DNA of 24,331 nucleotides from assembly GCA_964585635.1 (NCBI GenBank), contig CAZPEV010000031.1:1-24331 (forward strand). Direction: 5' to 3'. A program made the position numbers and the translations under genes. The notes under the pieces are model-generated. The model did not search any database and was not told where the DNA came from. It saw nothing but the letters and a program-made list of their open reading frames with translations. Source of the stretch: CAZPEV01 sp964585635. Its GTDB lineage: Bacteria; Zixibacteria; MSB-5A5; GN15; JAAZOE01. This document shows, piece by piece, positions 1 through 8,143 of this stretch (position 1 is the stretch's first letter; each line of letters begins with the position of its first letter).

Positions 1-421
1 GAATCGCCGCCGGGTCAAACACCTCCGTCGGCTGCTGGACGGGCGCGCCGGCGGTAATGATGTCCAGAAGATCCTCCGGCGTCTTCTTGATGACGTCACG
101 GATTTTGGCGCCGGTGGTCAACGTTTCGACCACGCCGCCTTCTCGCGGCAGGTTAAACAAGCGATGAAGCATCGGCCGGCTGATATCGCAATCGACCAGA
201 AGCGTCTTGCGCCGTTTATGCCGGGCCGAGGTCACCGCCAAGAAAGCGGCCACGGTCGATTTCCCTTCCGACAGCATGGCCGAGGTGACGAGCAGGGTCT
301 TGAGCTTGGCATTCGCTTCGGTGCTGTTGAGATTATGCAGCAGGCGACGGAACTCCGTGGCATACGGCGCCTCAAGGTCATAATATTCCAAGACATTCAC
401 GCTCTTGCCGGTCTGTGTCAT
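1..421 (-). CDS. CpsD/CapB-type tyrosine-kinase-like ATPase (BY-kinase family), C-terminus cut by window edge
   Basis: About 140 N-terminal codons are present, starting at an ATG at 421 and running off the left edge. The protein reads as a P-loop ATPase of the MinD/BY-kinase family. A Walker A segment (SAMLSEGKST) follows a hydrophobic strand, then the family's Walker A' motif LLVDCDIRRPMLH, then the HRLFNLPREGGVVETL stretch typical of CpsD, CapB and the Wzc kinase domain. In that family the kinase autophosphorylates on a C-terminal tyrosine cluster and controls polysaccharide polymerisation and export together with a membrane activator; the tyrosine tail would lie outside the window. There is no fused membrane domain, so this is the split arrangement, with the Wzz-like partner encoded at 1583-3100. 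The start lies 22 nt after the stop of the TPR gene, with only a weak GGGA ribosome site. The kinase assignment is firm at family level; tyrosine-kinase activity is inferred. Confidence 0.88.
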   Translation of the reverse strand, partial: MTQTGKSVNVLEYYDLEAPYATEFRRLLHNLNSTEANAKLKTLLVTSAMLSEGKSTVAAFLAVTSARHKRRKTLLVDCDISRPMLHRLFNLPREGGVVETLTTGAKIRDVIKKTPEDLLDIITAGAPVQQPTEVFDPAAI

Positions 422-440
422 AGGTTGTTTCCCAAAAGCC

Positions 441-459
441 CGATCAATCGTTTTGATCG
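441..459 (-). repeat. 7-bp inverted repeat at the TPR-gene/kinase-gene junction
   Basis: CGATCAA and TTGATCG flank a 5-nt loop. On the minus strand the hairpin overlaps the stop codon of the TPR gene and is followed three bases later by a TTTT run, just before the kinase start. It could be a weak attenuator or terminator between the two genes. The stem is AT-rich and short, so chance is a reasonable alternative. Confidence 0.25.
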
Positions 460-1574
460 CCCTTGATGATATCCGTTAAGGTGTCTTTCATAGCCGAGGC
501 CAACTGCTCCGCTTTGCCTAATCCATACCCGGCCTTGCGCAGCCGCGGATTGATGGCGATCGTTTCTTTCAGTTGTCCCATTCCCCGTTGCCAGATCATT
601 TGCGCCTGCCGCAGAAAGCAGAGCGCCAGTTCATAATGCCGGTCGACATAGGTCGGATTCTTGGCGATCTCGTCCTGCAGGAAACGGATGCGATCGGCCA
701 CCGCCGCCTCGCCCGCCTGATCGGCAAACAGCCAAAAGGGGAGATAGAATCCGGTGGCCTCCCGACGCAACGCCTCTCGCTTGCGGTCGCGGATCGCCTT
801 GAAGAGATTCAGCGCCCGGGCCAGGTCGCCCTGGCGAAGGACCTCGGTCGCCTCGGCCAATTCCGGCGCCTTGAATTCCTGGGATATAAGGCCGGCCCGG
901 TTGAAGAGGTCGGTCGTCTTGGCCATCAGGTTGGCGTACATGTCGAAATCTTCCCGCTTGATGGCATTGACGATATAGGCGATGCCGAGGTTGAAATAGG
1001 CGTCGCCATAGTAGATGTTGAGCTTGATGGCGGTCTCGAATTCCTCCACTGCCCGCCGGCAAAAACCGGCCTCCAGAAGGGCTTGGCCGTAGTAGTTGTG
1101 ATAGTCGGCATAGGTGGGCCGCAGCTCGACCGCCTTGGCCAACACTTTCAGGGCCCCTTCGGCCTGACCTTGCTCCAGGCAGGCCAGCCCCAGCGATGCG
1201 GCCGCTTGATGGAAATCCGTCCTCAGAACCAGGGCGCTGTCGAACAGCGCCTGGGCTTCCTTGTACATGCGCTTGTGGAAAAACACCATCCCCAGGTGGT
1301 AGATCTGGTCGGCGTCACCGCCCCCGACTACTTTCGGATAAGCCGTCAACAACTGTTCCAGTTCGGTCTTCTTTTCGTCGTGGGTGCATTTGACCAGCGT
1401 CAGCACCCCATCATCCGACACCGCCTCGGGATGCGGGCGGCTGAAGACCTCCAGCACTTCACCATCGGCAAATAGCGAAGACACGACCGTTCCCCGGTCC
1501 GGATCGTTGACCGTCTGAATCAGGAATTCGCGGTCGCTGACGGCCACCTTGCTCTTGATGCGATAATTTTCCAT
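444..1574 (-). CDS. TPR-repeat protein of the exopolysaccharide cluster
   Basis: 376 residues, no signal peptide, so probably cytoplasmic. Residues 1-60 form a small non-TPR module that I do not recognise. From about residue 88 there are at least three consecutive tetratricopeptide repeats (roughly 88-121, 122-155 and 156-189), with the usual pattern such as LGLACLEQGQAEGALKVLAKA and YFNLGIAY. A helical region follows, and one more TPR-like pair lies near 310-345. TPR arrays are protein-binding scaffolds; the partner is unknown. The gene starts at ATG 1574, preceded by AGGG, 8 nt after the Wzz-like gene stop, and lies 22 nt ahead of the BY-kinase gene. It therefore sits between the chain-length co-polymerase and its kinase, which suggests a role in assembling or regulating polysaccharide export. 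That role is inferred from position only. Confidence 0.85.
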   Translation of the reverse strand: MENYRIKSKVAVSDREFLIQTVNDPDRGTVVSSLFADGEVLEVFSRPHPEAVSDDGVLTLVKCTHDEKKTELEQLLTAYPKVVGGGDADQIYHLGMVFFHKRMYKEAQALFDSALVLRTDFHQAAASLGLACLEQGQAEGALKVLAKAVELRPTYADYHNYYGQALLEAGFCRRAVEEFETAIKLNIYYGDAYFNLGIAYIVNAIKREDFDMYANLMAKTTDLFNRAGLISQEFKAPELAEATEVLRQGDLARALNLFKAIRDRKREALRREATGFYLPFWLFADQAGEAAVADRIRFLQDEIAKNPTYVDRHYELALCFLRQAQMIWQRGMGQLKETIAINPRLRKAGYGLGKAEQLASAMKDTLTDIIKGDQND

Positions 1575-1582
1575 GATGGGCC

Positions 1583-3100
1583 CTATGCGATTTTGACTTT
1601 CCCCTTGATGGATGAGATGAGCGGAATGGTCGCCAATACCGGCGCCCGGAGCACCTCCTCCACGTCCTCGATCCGCTTGAAGGAATTGTAGAGCAATTCC
1701 GCCAGCACCGCCGCCGCCCCGCCGATGACCATTCCCAGGATGGCGCCCAGGATGGATATCTTGAGATGGTTCGGCTTCACCGGCTCCAGCGGCACCGAGG
1801 CCGGCTCCATAATGCGATATTTGGATTCGGACTCGCCGCGCATCAGCGACTGCGATATTTCGGACCCGGTCAATTGGGCCTGAAATTTCTCATAGACCTG
1901 CCGCGCCGAGTTGACCTCATTCTCAAGATTCCGGAGTTGAATCTCATATTGCGGCGCCCGGGCGATCCGATTGCGCAGCGTCGACAGCGACACCTCAAAG
2001 GAGTTGAGCTTCTGCCGGAAGATCAACTCGCGCGTCTGCAGGACGAAGAACTCCGTCAACCGGCGCCGGTCCTGCGGCGTGGCGTCGGCAAATTGGCGGC
2101 CGATCTCGTCGCCGACCAGTTTCTCCATGCTCTGCAAATCGCGGGAAATTTTCAGGTTGGCGTTGATAACCTTAGGATCGGACCAGGTGTATTTGGACAT
2201 AAAATCAACCAACCGCTCGGTCTCGGAGAATATCCCGAGTTTGAGGCGATCATAGTCGGCGTCAGTTTTGAGCACCAGCTGATCCCTGGTGTACGACGCC
2301 AGCGACGTGCGCACATCCGCCTGCTGCTTGATGTTGTCGTCGATCTGCAATTTGATGTTATCGATGTCGGCCATGATGGCGCGGATATTGGTATCGGCGG
2401 CAACCGATTCATCCAATTGGTTGCGCAGGTATTCGGTCGAAAAGGACGCCTTCTTCTGTTCCGCCTCGTCGAGGTCCTTCTTGTAAATGGCCAACTGCTC
2501 GTCGGAGAAATTGAGCGCCCCGCGCACGCCGGTCAACTCCCGCTTCAGCCGCTCCTCCTTGAAAATCTCCGCCAGCTTGGTCGCGATCTTCATCGCCAGG
2601 CTGGGATCGGACGATTCGGCGGTGATCTGAATGATGTTTTCCCCGTTGAAATCGACCTGGATGTTCTTGCGCAAATCCTCGATCAGGATACGGTAAACCA
2701 GGGCCGCCACCGGCACGTCGGGCCTCCGGGCGTTGAGCTTCTGGGCCCGCCGGATCGCCGCGGGATCGTCGGATAGGCGCAGTTCGTCGATGAGGCGAGA
2801 CAGGTAGCCGCTGGAAATGATTTCATTTTGAATGGCGATGAGAAAGTTCTTCCGTTGCAGATCGGACAGTCGGGCATCCTCCTGTCCCGGGACCATCGCC
2901 TGCAACTGCTTGGAGAGGAACTGCGTCTGGTCGATAACCACCATCGTCGATGATTGATAACGCCGCTCCAGGAGAAACGACCCCGCCAGCGTGATGAGGG
3001 CCACCGCCAGAAAAGGAAGGATGATCAGCCAGCGCCGGCGGCGAATTATGGCCAGGACATCCTTGATTTCGATTGTCGTGTCGTGCTTCTGTTCCGCCAT
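1583..3100 (-). CDS. Wzz/GNVR-family polysaccharide co-polymerase (chain-length determinant)
   Basis: 505 residues with the classic co-polymerase layout. A short cytoplasmic N-terminus (EIKDVLAIIRRRRW) leads into a first membrane helix at about 24-44. A long, mostly helical and coiled-coil periplasmic domain of roughly 400 residues follows, then a proline-containing segment (PASVPLEPVKPNH) and a second membrane helix at about 449-468. A cytoplasmic tail of some 35 residues ends the protein. Proteins of this family oligomerise in the inner membrane, set the modal length of O-antigen, capsule or exopolysaccharide chains, and, when the tyrosine kinase is a separate protein, activate it. No Walker motifs are present here, consistent with the separate kinase gene at 1-421. 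The ATG at 3100 follows AGAAGG and begins one base after the exporter stop, so translation of the two is probably coupled. Confidence 0.93.
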   Translation of the reverse strand: MAEQKHDTTIEIKDVLAIIRRRRWLIILPFLAVALITLAGSFLLERRYQSSTMVVIDQTQFLSKQLQAMVPGQEDARLSDLQRKNFLIAIQNEIISSGYLSRLIDELRLSDDPAAIRRAQKLNARRPDVPVAALVYRILIEDLRKNIQVDFNGENIIQITAESSDPSLAMKIATKLAEIFKEERLKRELTGVRGALNFSDEQLAIYKKDLDEAEQKKASFSTEYLRNQLDESVAADTNIRAIMADIDNIKLQIDDNIKQQADVRTSLASYTRDQLVLKTDADYDRLKLGIFSETERLVDFMSKYTWSDPKVINANLKISRDLQSMEKLVGDEIGRQFADATPQDRRRLTEFFVLQTRELIFRQKLNSFEVSLSTLRNRIARAPQYEIQLRNLENEVNSARQVYEKFQAQLTGSEISQSLMRGESESKYRIMEPASVPLEPVKPNHLKISILGAILGMVIGGAAAVLAELLYNSFKRIEDVEEVLRAPVLATIPLISSIKGKVKIA

Positions 3101-3101
3101 G

Positions 3102-4070
3102 TTACCTTCTGTTGATCAGGTAGACAAACGACACCACCGTGCCGGCCACCGCGGCAAAATCTCGAATCTGGTTCCAGCTTAGCAGCGCGTGTTTCTTCTC
3201 GCCGATAACGATGGTATCTTCCGGTTTAATGACGAGACGCCGGGCCTGGCCGTCAACCTGACGTTTCTTGAGATTGACGTTTATGACCGTCGAGCCGGCG
3301 CCGTTCTTGCTGATGATGGTTACTTTCCGCAGATCGGCCAAATCGGTCGTGCCGCCCGCCTTCCCCACGGCATCGAATATATCCATCCCGTTCTCGTAGG
3401 ACTGAATGCCGGGTGTGCGCACCTGCCCCAGGATATAGAATAGGTTCTGTCGCTCGCCGAATTCCGCCGCCAATTGCCGCCCCGGCACCCCGCCGGCCAT
3501 CTTGGGCACCTCAATCGTGTCCCCGCTTTTCAGCTTCGGCAGCTTGTCCAATGTCCCCTGGGACACGGCCTCCAGGACGTTGACGGTGACCACCTCGCCG
3601 CCCGACTCCTTGGAACGGATGATCGCCACCCGAGTTAAATCTCCCAGATCGGAGGCTCCGCCGGCTTCCTTAATGACCGTCCAGATATCCGGAATCACCT
3701 CATACGTCTTCTTCCCCGATTGCAGCACCTGCCCGGAGACAAATATTTTTTGCGAGTTGAAGCTGACTACCGTCACCGTTGCCTGCGATATCTTCTTGTT
3801 GTAGAGGGAGACATTCTGCTCGATCGCCTGGGCCAGCTCGCGGCTGGTCAGCCCGGCGGCGGTGATTTCGCCGATGATGGACAAGGTGATCTTACCGTCC
3901 TGTCGGACGGTTACGGACTGATCCAGCGTCGGATCCTGCCAGAAACTGATCCTGAGGACGTCCTCCGGGCCGATCACGTACTCATCGGCCGCCATGATCG
4001 GGTGACCGAACGCCACCAGCAGAAGCAGCAGGCCCAGCATCAGTTGTCTGTGGCGGGGAAGATTGTGCAT
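3102..4070 (-). CDS. Wza-like outer-membrane polysaccharide export protein with SLBB domains
   Basis: 322 residues. Residues 1-27 are a Sec signal peptide (LMLGLLLLLVAF, then IMAA). The polysaccharide-export domain follows, with the hallmark DEYVIGPEDVLRISFW and the QDGKITLSIIGEITAAGLT strand-turn pattern (about 28-105). Two SLBB-type domains come next: one around 107-165, recognisable by KIFVSGQVLQSGKKTYEV, and one around 210-290, with FYILGQVRTPGIQSYE. A hydrophobic C-terminal segment (VAGTVVSFVYLINRR) may be the membrane-spanning helix that forms the Wza pore. Unlike E. coli Wza there is no lipobox cysteine. The protein would be the outer-membrane or periplasmic conduit for the polymer handled by the Wzz-like protein downstream. 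The ATG at 4070 has AAGGA seven bases upstream, and a good sigma70-type promoter lies at 4152-4180, so this gene probably begins the exopolysaccharide operon. Confidence 0.94.
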   Translation of the reverse strand: MHNLPRHRQLMLGLLLLLVAFGHPIMAADEYVIGPEDVLRISFWQDPTLDQSVTVRQDGKITLSIIGEITAAGLTSRELAQAIEQNVSLYNKKISQATVTVVSFNSQKIFVSGQVLQSGKKTYEVIPDIWTVIKEAGGASDLGDLTRVAIIRSKESGGEVVTVNVLEAVSQGTLDKLPKLKSGDTIEVPKMAGGVPGRQLAAEFGERQNLFYILGQVRTPGIQSYENGMDIFDAVGKAGGTTDLADLRKVTIISKNGAGSTVINVNLKKRQVDGQARRLVIKPEDTIVIGEKKHALLSWNQIRDFAAVAGTVVSFVYLINRR

Positions 4071-4151
4071 ATATCTATCCTTAGACTTATAGCCGATTGC
4101 GACCGTATCCCTGTACTACAAATCGACCCGTTTCCCTATAAGATTTACCGC

Positions 4152-4180
4152 TATTTAATGGCTTTCAAACCGTCTGTCAA
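4152..4180 (-). promoter_or_regulatory. Predicted sigma70-type promoter for the exopolysaccharide operon
   Basis: On the minus strand a perfect -35 box TTGACA (4175-4180) is separated by exactly 17 bp from TAAATA (4152-4157). It lies about 80 bp upstream of the exporter ATG and within the 198-bp gap after the diguanylate cyclase gene. The -10 box is only a partial match to TATAAT, so strength is uncertain and an activator may be needed. No other stretch in this gap pairs a good -35 box with correct spacing. Confidence 0.5.
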
Positions 4181-4268
4181 GGGATTTGCCGCGGGGCGGT
4201 TCCCTATCGCTATCACGGGATTATACGTAATTCGGCTCGATTCGGCGAAGATTCATCGTCAAGGGGGT

Positions 4269-5930
4269 TTAGGGGACGACATCCACGGAATACGCCAAGC
4301 CGCAATTGCGGCCGGCGGCCTTGGCCCGCAGAAGAGCCATATCGGCGCAATAGATAAGCCGGTCGGCGTCGGCGGCGTCATCGGGAAAGACGGCGCTGCC
4401 GATGCTGATCGTAACCCGCCCTTCAAAACCGTTGGCCCGATCCCGGAAATCGGTATTGGCGATGGTATGGCGGAGACGGTCCATGAAGACCCGGCAGGTG
4501 GCCCTGTCCGCCTCCGGCATAATGATGCAGAATTCGTCGCCGCCATAGCGGGAGACGATGTCGATCGAGCGAAGTATCCGGCTAAGCGTGGTCCCCATCC
4601 GCCGCAGCAATTCGTCTCCCCACTGGTGACCAAAACCGTCGTTATACAGCTTAAAATCATCGATGTCGAACAGCAGCAGACCCAAGCCGCGCTGATATCT
4701 GGTCGCGCGCTGGATTTCCTCGGCCATCCGCTTGATGAAGTAGCGATGGTTGTAGAGGCGGGTCAGGCTGTCGGTATAGGACATCGCCTCGACCCGTTCG
4801 AATTCCCGGGCGTTGGCCATGGCCCGCTGGGCCACCTTCTCGAGGCGGGCCAGAAGCCGATTTTCCGGTTTGTCGCCCCTCTGCCGCCCCTGCCAGAGCA
4901 GGAGCCCCGGTTCGCTTTCCGAAAGGGAAAAGGCTGACATATTGTCGACCTTGGCCTTTTCGAACTGGCCGCGCAGGCGCTCTCCCTCGGGCAAACCCGT
5001 CAGTTGATCGATGCCGTAGACCTGCCGCTTGTTGAGGCGACCGACAATCTTGTCGAGAGCGGCGCCGTTTAAGACCAGGGCCTCCTTGTCCATGCCGACG
5101 GCGTACCGCAGGCCACCGTCCCCGGATGACACCCGCGGCGAGAGAAAGATCAGCCGGTCGGTCTGCAGTCCCGCCTTGACTTTGTCGAAGAGACTCGCCA
5201 CCAGTTCATCGACCTTGCGATGGTTAAACATCTCGATCAAGTGTCCCGGATACTCGTCTCCCTCAGGAGTTTTGTTCTTGGCCGCCTCCAACTGCTGGAT
5301 AAGCTTCCGGTCGCTTTCGGATTTCTGTTCCAGCAGTTGGCGGGCCGATTCCAATCGTTTGATCTGATAGGTGGCCGATAGATTGTGGTTGAGGAACATC
5401 AGAAAGGTCTTAATCATGGGATGGTCGATCGGAAACCGGGTGCTGATAAAATAGACCCCAAAGACATTGTCCTGCCAGAAAATCGGAAAAACCAGATTGA
5501 AATGCCCTTGCCGAAGAAGCTCATTAAGGTCCGCACCAAGGAGATTTTTCACCTCCTCGGGATGGCGAATGAGGGCGTTATGGGTCAATTCCCCGACCAA
5601 CTCCTCGGACAGATTGATGCGGTATCGGGGGCGGCTAATTCCTTTCAGGCCATAGACATAATTCATTTCCATGAAGCGCCGCTGGCGGCGGAAGAAGAGG
5701 ATGTGGTCGGAGCGCAGATGCTGGATCAGGACATTTGTTAATTGGCCGGCGACCGTCTGTATGTTCCCCTCACTGCGATTGGCAAGCAGATTGGCTTGAA
5801 GTGTTTCGAGGACATTTTCGAGATCTGCCAGCGGACGCACCCGCTGCAACTGCCGCCGCCAGAAAATCAGCAGGATGCCCAAAACGATGACGAGAATGCC
5901 GAGGATAATATTTGCCGCAATACTAACCAC
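4269..5930 (-). CDS. Membrane-anchored diguanylate cyclase (GAF-like sensor plus GGDEF domain)
   Basis: About 553 residues, predicted to make the second messenger c-di-GMP from two GTP. One N-terminal membrane helix (IILGILVIVLGILLIFW) is followed by a short coiled segment. A GAF-like region (about 45-190) comes next, then a coiled coil near 195-225 and a second, less clear GAF-like region to about 370. The C-terminal GGDEF domain begins at DSLTRLYNHRYF (about residue 387) and carries the intact signature RYGGDEF (bases 4530-4544). An RxxD allosteric I-site (RSID) stands exactly where product inhibition by c-di-GMP occurs in this family. There is no EAL or HD-GYP domain. A GTG at 5936 is possible, but GAGG directly abuts it; the GTG at 5930, six bases after GAGG, is the better start. 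A promoter is predicted at 5994-6021. The position between a phospho-switch protein and polysaccharide export genes suggests control of exopolysaccharide (inference). Confidence 0.93.
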   Translation of the reverse strand: MVSIAANIILGILVIVLGILLIFWRRQLQRVRPLADLENVLETLQANLLANRSEGNIQTVAGQLTNVLIQHLRSDHILFFRRQRRFMEMNYVYGLKGISRPRYRINLSEELVGELTHNALIRHPEEVKNLLGADLNELLRQGHFNLVFPIFWQDNVFGVYFISTRFPIDHPMIKTFLMFLNHNLSATYQIKRLESARQLLEQKSESDRKLIQQLEAAKNKTPEGDEYPGHLIEMFNHRKVDELVASLFDKVKAGLQTDRLIFLSPRVSSGDGGLRYAVGMDKEALVLNGAALDKIVGRLNKRQVYGIDQLTGLPEGERLRGQFEKAKVDNMSAFSLSESEPGLLLWQGRQRGDKPENRLLARLEKVAQRAMANAREFERVEAMSYTDSLTRLYNHRYFIKRMAEEIQRATRYQRGLGLLLFDIDDFKLYNDGFGHQWGDELLRRMGTTLSRILRSIDIVSRYGGDEFCIIMPEADRATCRVFMDRLRHTIANTDFRDRANGFEGRVTISIGSAVFPDDAADADRLIYCADMALLRAKAAGRNCGLAYSVDVVP

Positions 5931-5939
5931 ACCCACCCT

Positions 5940-5949
5940 CAGTGCACTG
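5940..5949. repeat. 10-bp perfect palindrome upstream of the diguanylate cyclase gene
   Basis: CAGTGCACTG is its own reverse complement and lies between the predicted promoter and the GTG start of the diguanylate cyclase gene. It could be an operator half or a dimer-binding site. A 10-bp palindrome can also arise by chance, and no second copy was noticed elsewhere in the window. Confidence 0.2.
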
Positions 5950-5993
5950 CAACGTCGCCCGAACCCTTAGTTTACCCCCCTGCGTCTACTGAC

Positions 5994-6021
5994 AGGATAA
6001 TAGACCGTCCAGGAAAGTCAA
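5994..6021 (-). promoter_or_regulatory. Predicted sigma70-type promoter for the diguanylate cyclase gene
   Basis: On the minus strand TTGACT (6016-6021) and TATCCT (5994-5999) are separated by 16 bp, in the 114-bp gap between the phosphatase gene stop and the cyclase start. This would give a 5' leader of about 55 nt. Both boxes are good but imperfect matches. No convincing terminator for the upstream gene was seen in the gap, so read-through is possible. Confidence 0.42.
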
Positions 6022-6044
6022 TACAAAACTGCGTCAGGCGGAGA

Positions 6045-8096
6045 TCACCCCGGGATGGTCGAACCGGGGTCAACGGGCGGCGTCAGGGTGACTATGTCCA
6101 CCGGGGACGGCGAGCGTGACGGTTCCGTCTTGGGACGGCCCTCGTCTTCCGGAGTGGAGGCCGGGCAGGTCTTGAGAATGACCATGGTGATGTCGTCATG
6201 CTGGTCGCGGCGGCCGATGAAGCGGAGGATATCGTCTTCGATGGCGGCCGCGACTTCCTTGGCGGAACGCTGGTCGCATTCCTTCAGAATATCGATGATC
6301 CGGTCGGTGCCGTAGGCGTTGCGTTGCTCGCCTCGACCTTCGGTGAGGCCGTCGGTATAGATGAGAATAAAGTCGTTTTCCTTAAGAGTGAGTTCCGCTT
6401 CACCCAGCGATTTCGCAAACTCGTTGCCGTCGACCTTGATGCCGACCGGCATGCCCGGGGCGTTCAGGAAAATGGCTTCCTTCGTCTGAGCGGCATAGTG
6501 CAGAATCGGGTTGTGGCCGGCCGAGGCGAAATTGATCCTGCCCGTCTTGGTGTCGATCACCGCCAACAGGATGGTGACGAACATTCCCCGCTTGATGTCT
6601 TCGGCGATGAATTCGTTGAGCCGAATAAGAATATCGCGGGCCGAGCGGTTGCCGCGCGCCTCCAACCGGAGGGCGGTGCGGACCACCGACATCACCAGCG
6701 ATCCGGGCACACCCTTGCCGGAGACGTCGGCCACCGCCACGCCGAAGGTATGGTCGTCGATCCAGACGAAATCGAACAGGTCGCCGCCGACCAGCCGGGC
6801 CGCCTTGTAAATGGCGCCGATGTCGAACCCTTTGACGGTCGGCAGCGTCTGGGGAATCAGCGCCTTTTGGATTTCCTCCGCCACCTGCATCTCTTTATGG
6901 AGAATTTCGCGCTCGACGATATTTTTGCGGTCGCGCCGGATTCGGGTGATCAATTCGTTCAAAGCCCGCGAAATCTCGTAGAACTCCCCGGCCCCGGTCA
7001 GCGGCAGTTGGCTGTCAAAATCACACTCAGAGAACTTCAGAACCCGGCTGACAATCCGTCCGATGGGACGAACAAAATGATTCGACAGGAGATAGATCCC
7101 CATGATGCCGATCAACAATCCAATCCCGGTGATGATGAGGATGATGGTGCGGGCGCGCTGCAGCTGGGCCTCCATCACCGTGGTGGAATATTCCATAATG
7201 ACCGTGCCCAGACGGGTTCCGTTATATTCGATCTGGTGGAGAAAGACCGGATTGGCGGGGCTGTCTTCATCCCACGGCGCGGCCGCTTCGCGCTCCAAGA
7301 CCTGCAACCGGGCCGGATCATACTGGGTATGCAGGAGACTGGGACTGCGGGAATCGGCCAGGATTTCGCCCCGATCATTGAGGATGACGACCGAGGTCAA
7401 GACCTCGTTGGCGCGGCTGTAAGAGGCCACCAGTTCATCGAATTCGACGTCGGAGCGATGGTTGATAATATAGCCGTAGGCCTGGGAAGCGATCGTGCTG
7501 CAAAGGGCGTCAACAGTCCGATCGAGTTGGGAACGAATGTATCGGGTGGAACGGGAATCGATGTAGAAGTAAGCCCCCGACACCAGGATCAAAATAATCA
7601 GAAGCGTCCAGGCGGAGAACTTAACCCTAAGCGACACGCCTCCGCTCCATTGAAGCTCGCTGGCGCCTTTGTCCGACAGGAACTTGGTCAAACGAAGCTC
7701 GTTTTCCCCCTCCAGGGAGTAATAATCGACCCGGTCCATGACTTTGTTAATGAGATAAAATCCGAGACCGCCTTTCCGGCCGGTCTCGGTCATCTTCTTG
7801 ATATCGAGCCGGGACTTGTCCGGAGGCTGGAAGGAACGCCCATTGTCGAAGAGCGAAAAGATTATGGAGTGTTTATAGATGGCTACCTTAAGCCGGATTT
7901 CCCCTTCGCCCAGCAGGTAGGCGTGGCGAATTATATTGGTTGCCCCCTCTTCGACGGCGAGAATGATATTATTGATTTCTTTGGAGGTCAGACTTGCCTG
8001 ACGGCAAATCTCCTCCACCGTTTTCCGCAGACCGGCCAGTTGGCTTTCCTGGGCCGGGAAGGCGGCCACCGTCTCTCGAATCGGTTTGCGAAACAT
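6045..8096 (-). CDS. Bifunctional membrane phospho-switch protein: RsbW-like kinase, sensor/HAMP, and RsbU/SpoIIE-like PP2C phosphatase
   Basis: 683 residues. Residues 1-140 form an RsbW/SpoIIAB-type GHKL ATPase: N-box EGATNIIRHAY (E50, N54, H58), G1 box DNGRSF (84-89) and G2 box GGLGF (109-113), all intact. Then come a membrane helix (about 162-178), an extracytoplasmic sensor region of some 135 residues, a second membrane helix (about 316-337), a HAMP-like linker and a signalling helix (EMQVAEEIQKALIPQ). The SpoIIE-type PP2C domain occupies about 420-643; all four metal-binding aspartate positions are visible, in GGDLFDF (D439), ADVSGKG (D457), TDGLTEG (D582) and HDDITM (D634/D635). A proline-rich tail of 40 residues follows. 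In partner-switch systems RsbW-type kinases phosphorylate a STAS protein and PP2C enzymes reverse this; here both are in one receptor. No STAS gene is in the window, so the substrate is unknown. The ATG at 8096 has a poor ribosome site. Confidence 0.92.
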   Translation of the reverse strand: MFRKPIRETVAAFPAQESQLAGLRKTVEEICRQASLTSKEINNIILAVEEGATNIIRHAYLLGEGEIRLKVAIYKHSIIFSLFDNGRSFQPPDKSRLDIKKMTETGRKGGLGFYLINKVMDRVDYYSLEGENELRLTKFLSDKGASELQWSGGVSLRVKFSAWTLLIILILVSGAYFYIDSRSTRYIRSQLDRTVDALCSTIASQAYGYIINHRSDVEFDELVASYSRANEVLTSVVILNDRGEILADSRSPSLLHTQYDPARLQVLEREAAAPWDEDSPANPVFLHQIEYNGTRLGTVIMEYSTTVMEAQLQRARTIILIITGIGLLIGIMGIYLLSNHFVRPIGRIVSRVLKFSECDFDSQLPLTGAGEFYEISRALNELITRIRRDRKNIVEREILHKEMQVAEEIQKALIPQTLPTVKGFDIGAIYKAARLVGGDLFDFVWIDDHTFGVAVADVSGKGVPGSLVMSVVRTALRLEARGNRSARDILIRLNEFIAEDIKRGMFVTILLAVIDTKTGRINFASAGHNPILHYAAQTKEAIFLNAPGMPVGIKVDGNEFAKSLGEAELTLKENDFILIYTDGLTEGRGEQRNAYGTDRIIDILKECDQRSAKEVAAAIEDDILRFIGRRDQHDDITMVILKTCPASTPEDEGRPKTEPSRSPSPVDIVTLTPPVDPGSTIPG

Positions 8097-8143
8097 AGGT
8101 CAGTTACGCCTTCGGCGCCGGCACCTGGCCGCACCGCGTGACA

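Noticed and set aside
573..1475. Plus-strand 300-codon open frame inside the TPR gene
   Set aside because: Antisense shadow of a well-supported TPR protein.
4185..4204. GC-rich hairpin as terminator of the diguanylate cyclase gene
   Set aside because: The stem is interrupted and no T-run follows on the minus strand.
3720..4937. A 405-codon plus-strand open frame across the exporter/diguanylate cyclase junction
   Set aside because: It runs through two confirmed opposite-strand genes and the promoter gap, and its translation shows no family motif.
6198..8141. A 647-codon plus-strand open frame opposite the phosphatase gene
   Set aside because: It is a high-GC antisense shadow. The minus-strand frame has clear kinase, HAMP and PP2C motifs, while the plus-strand translation has no recognisable domain.
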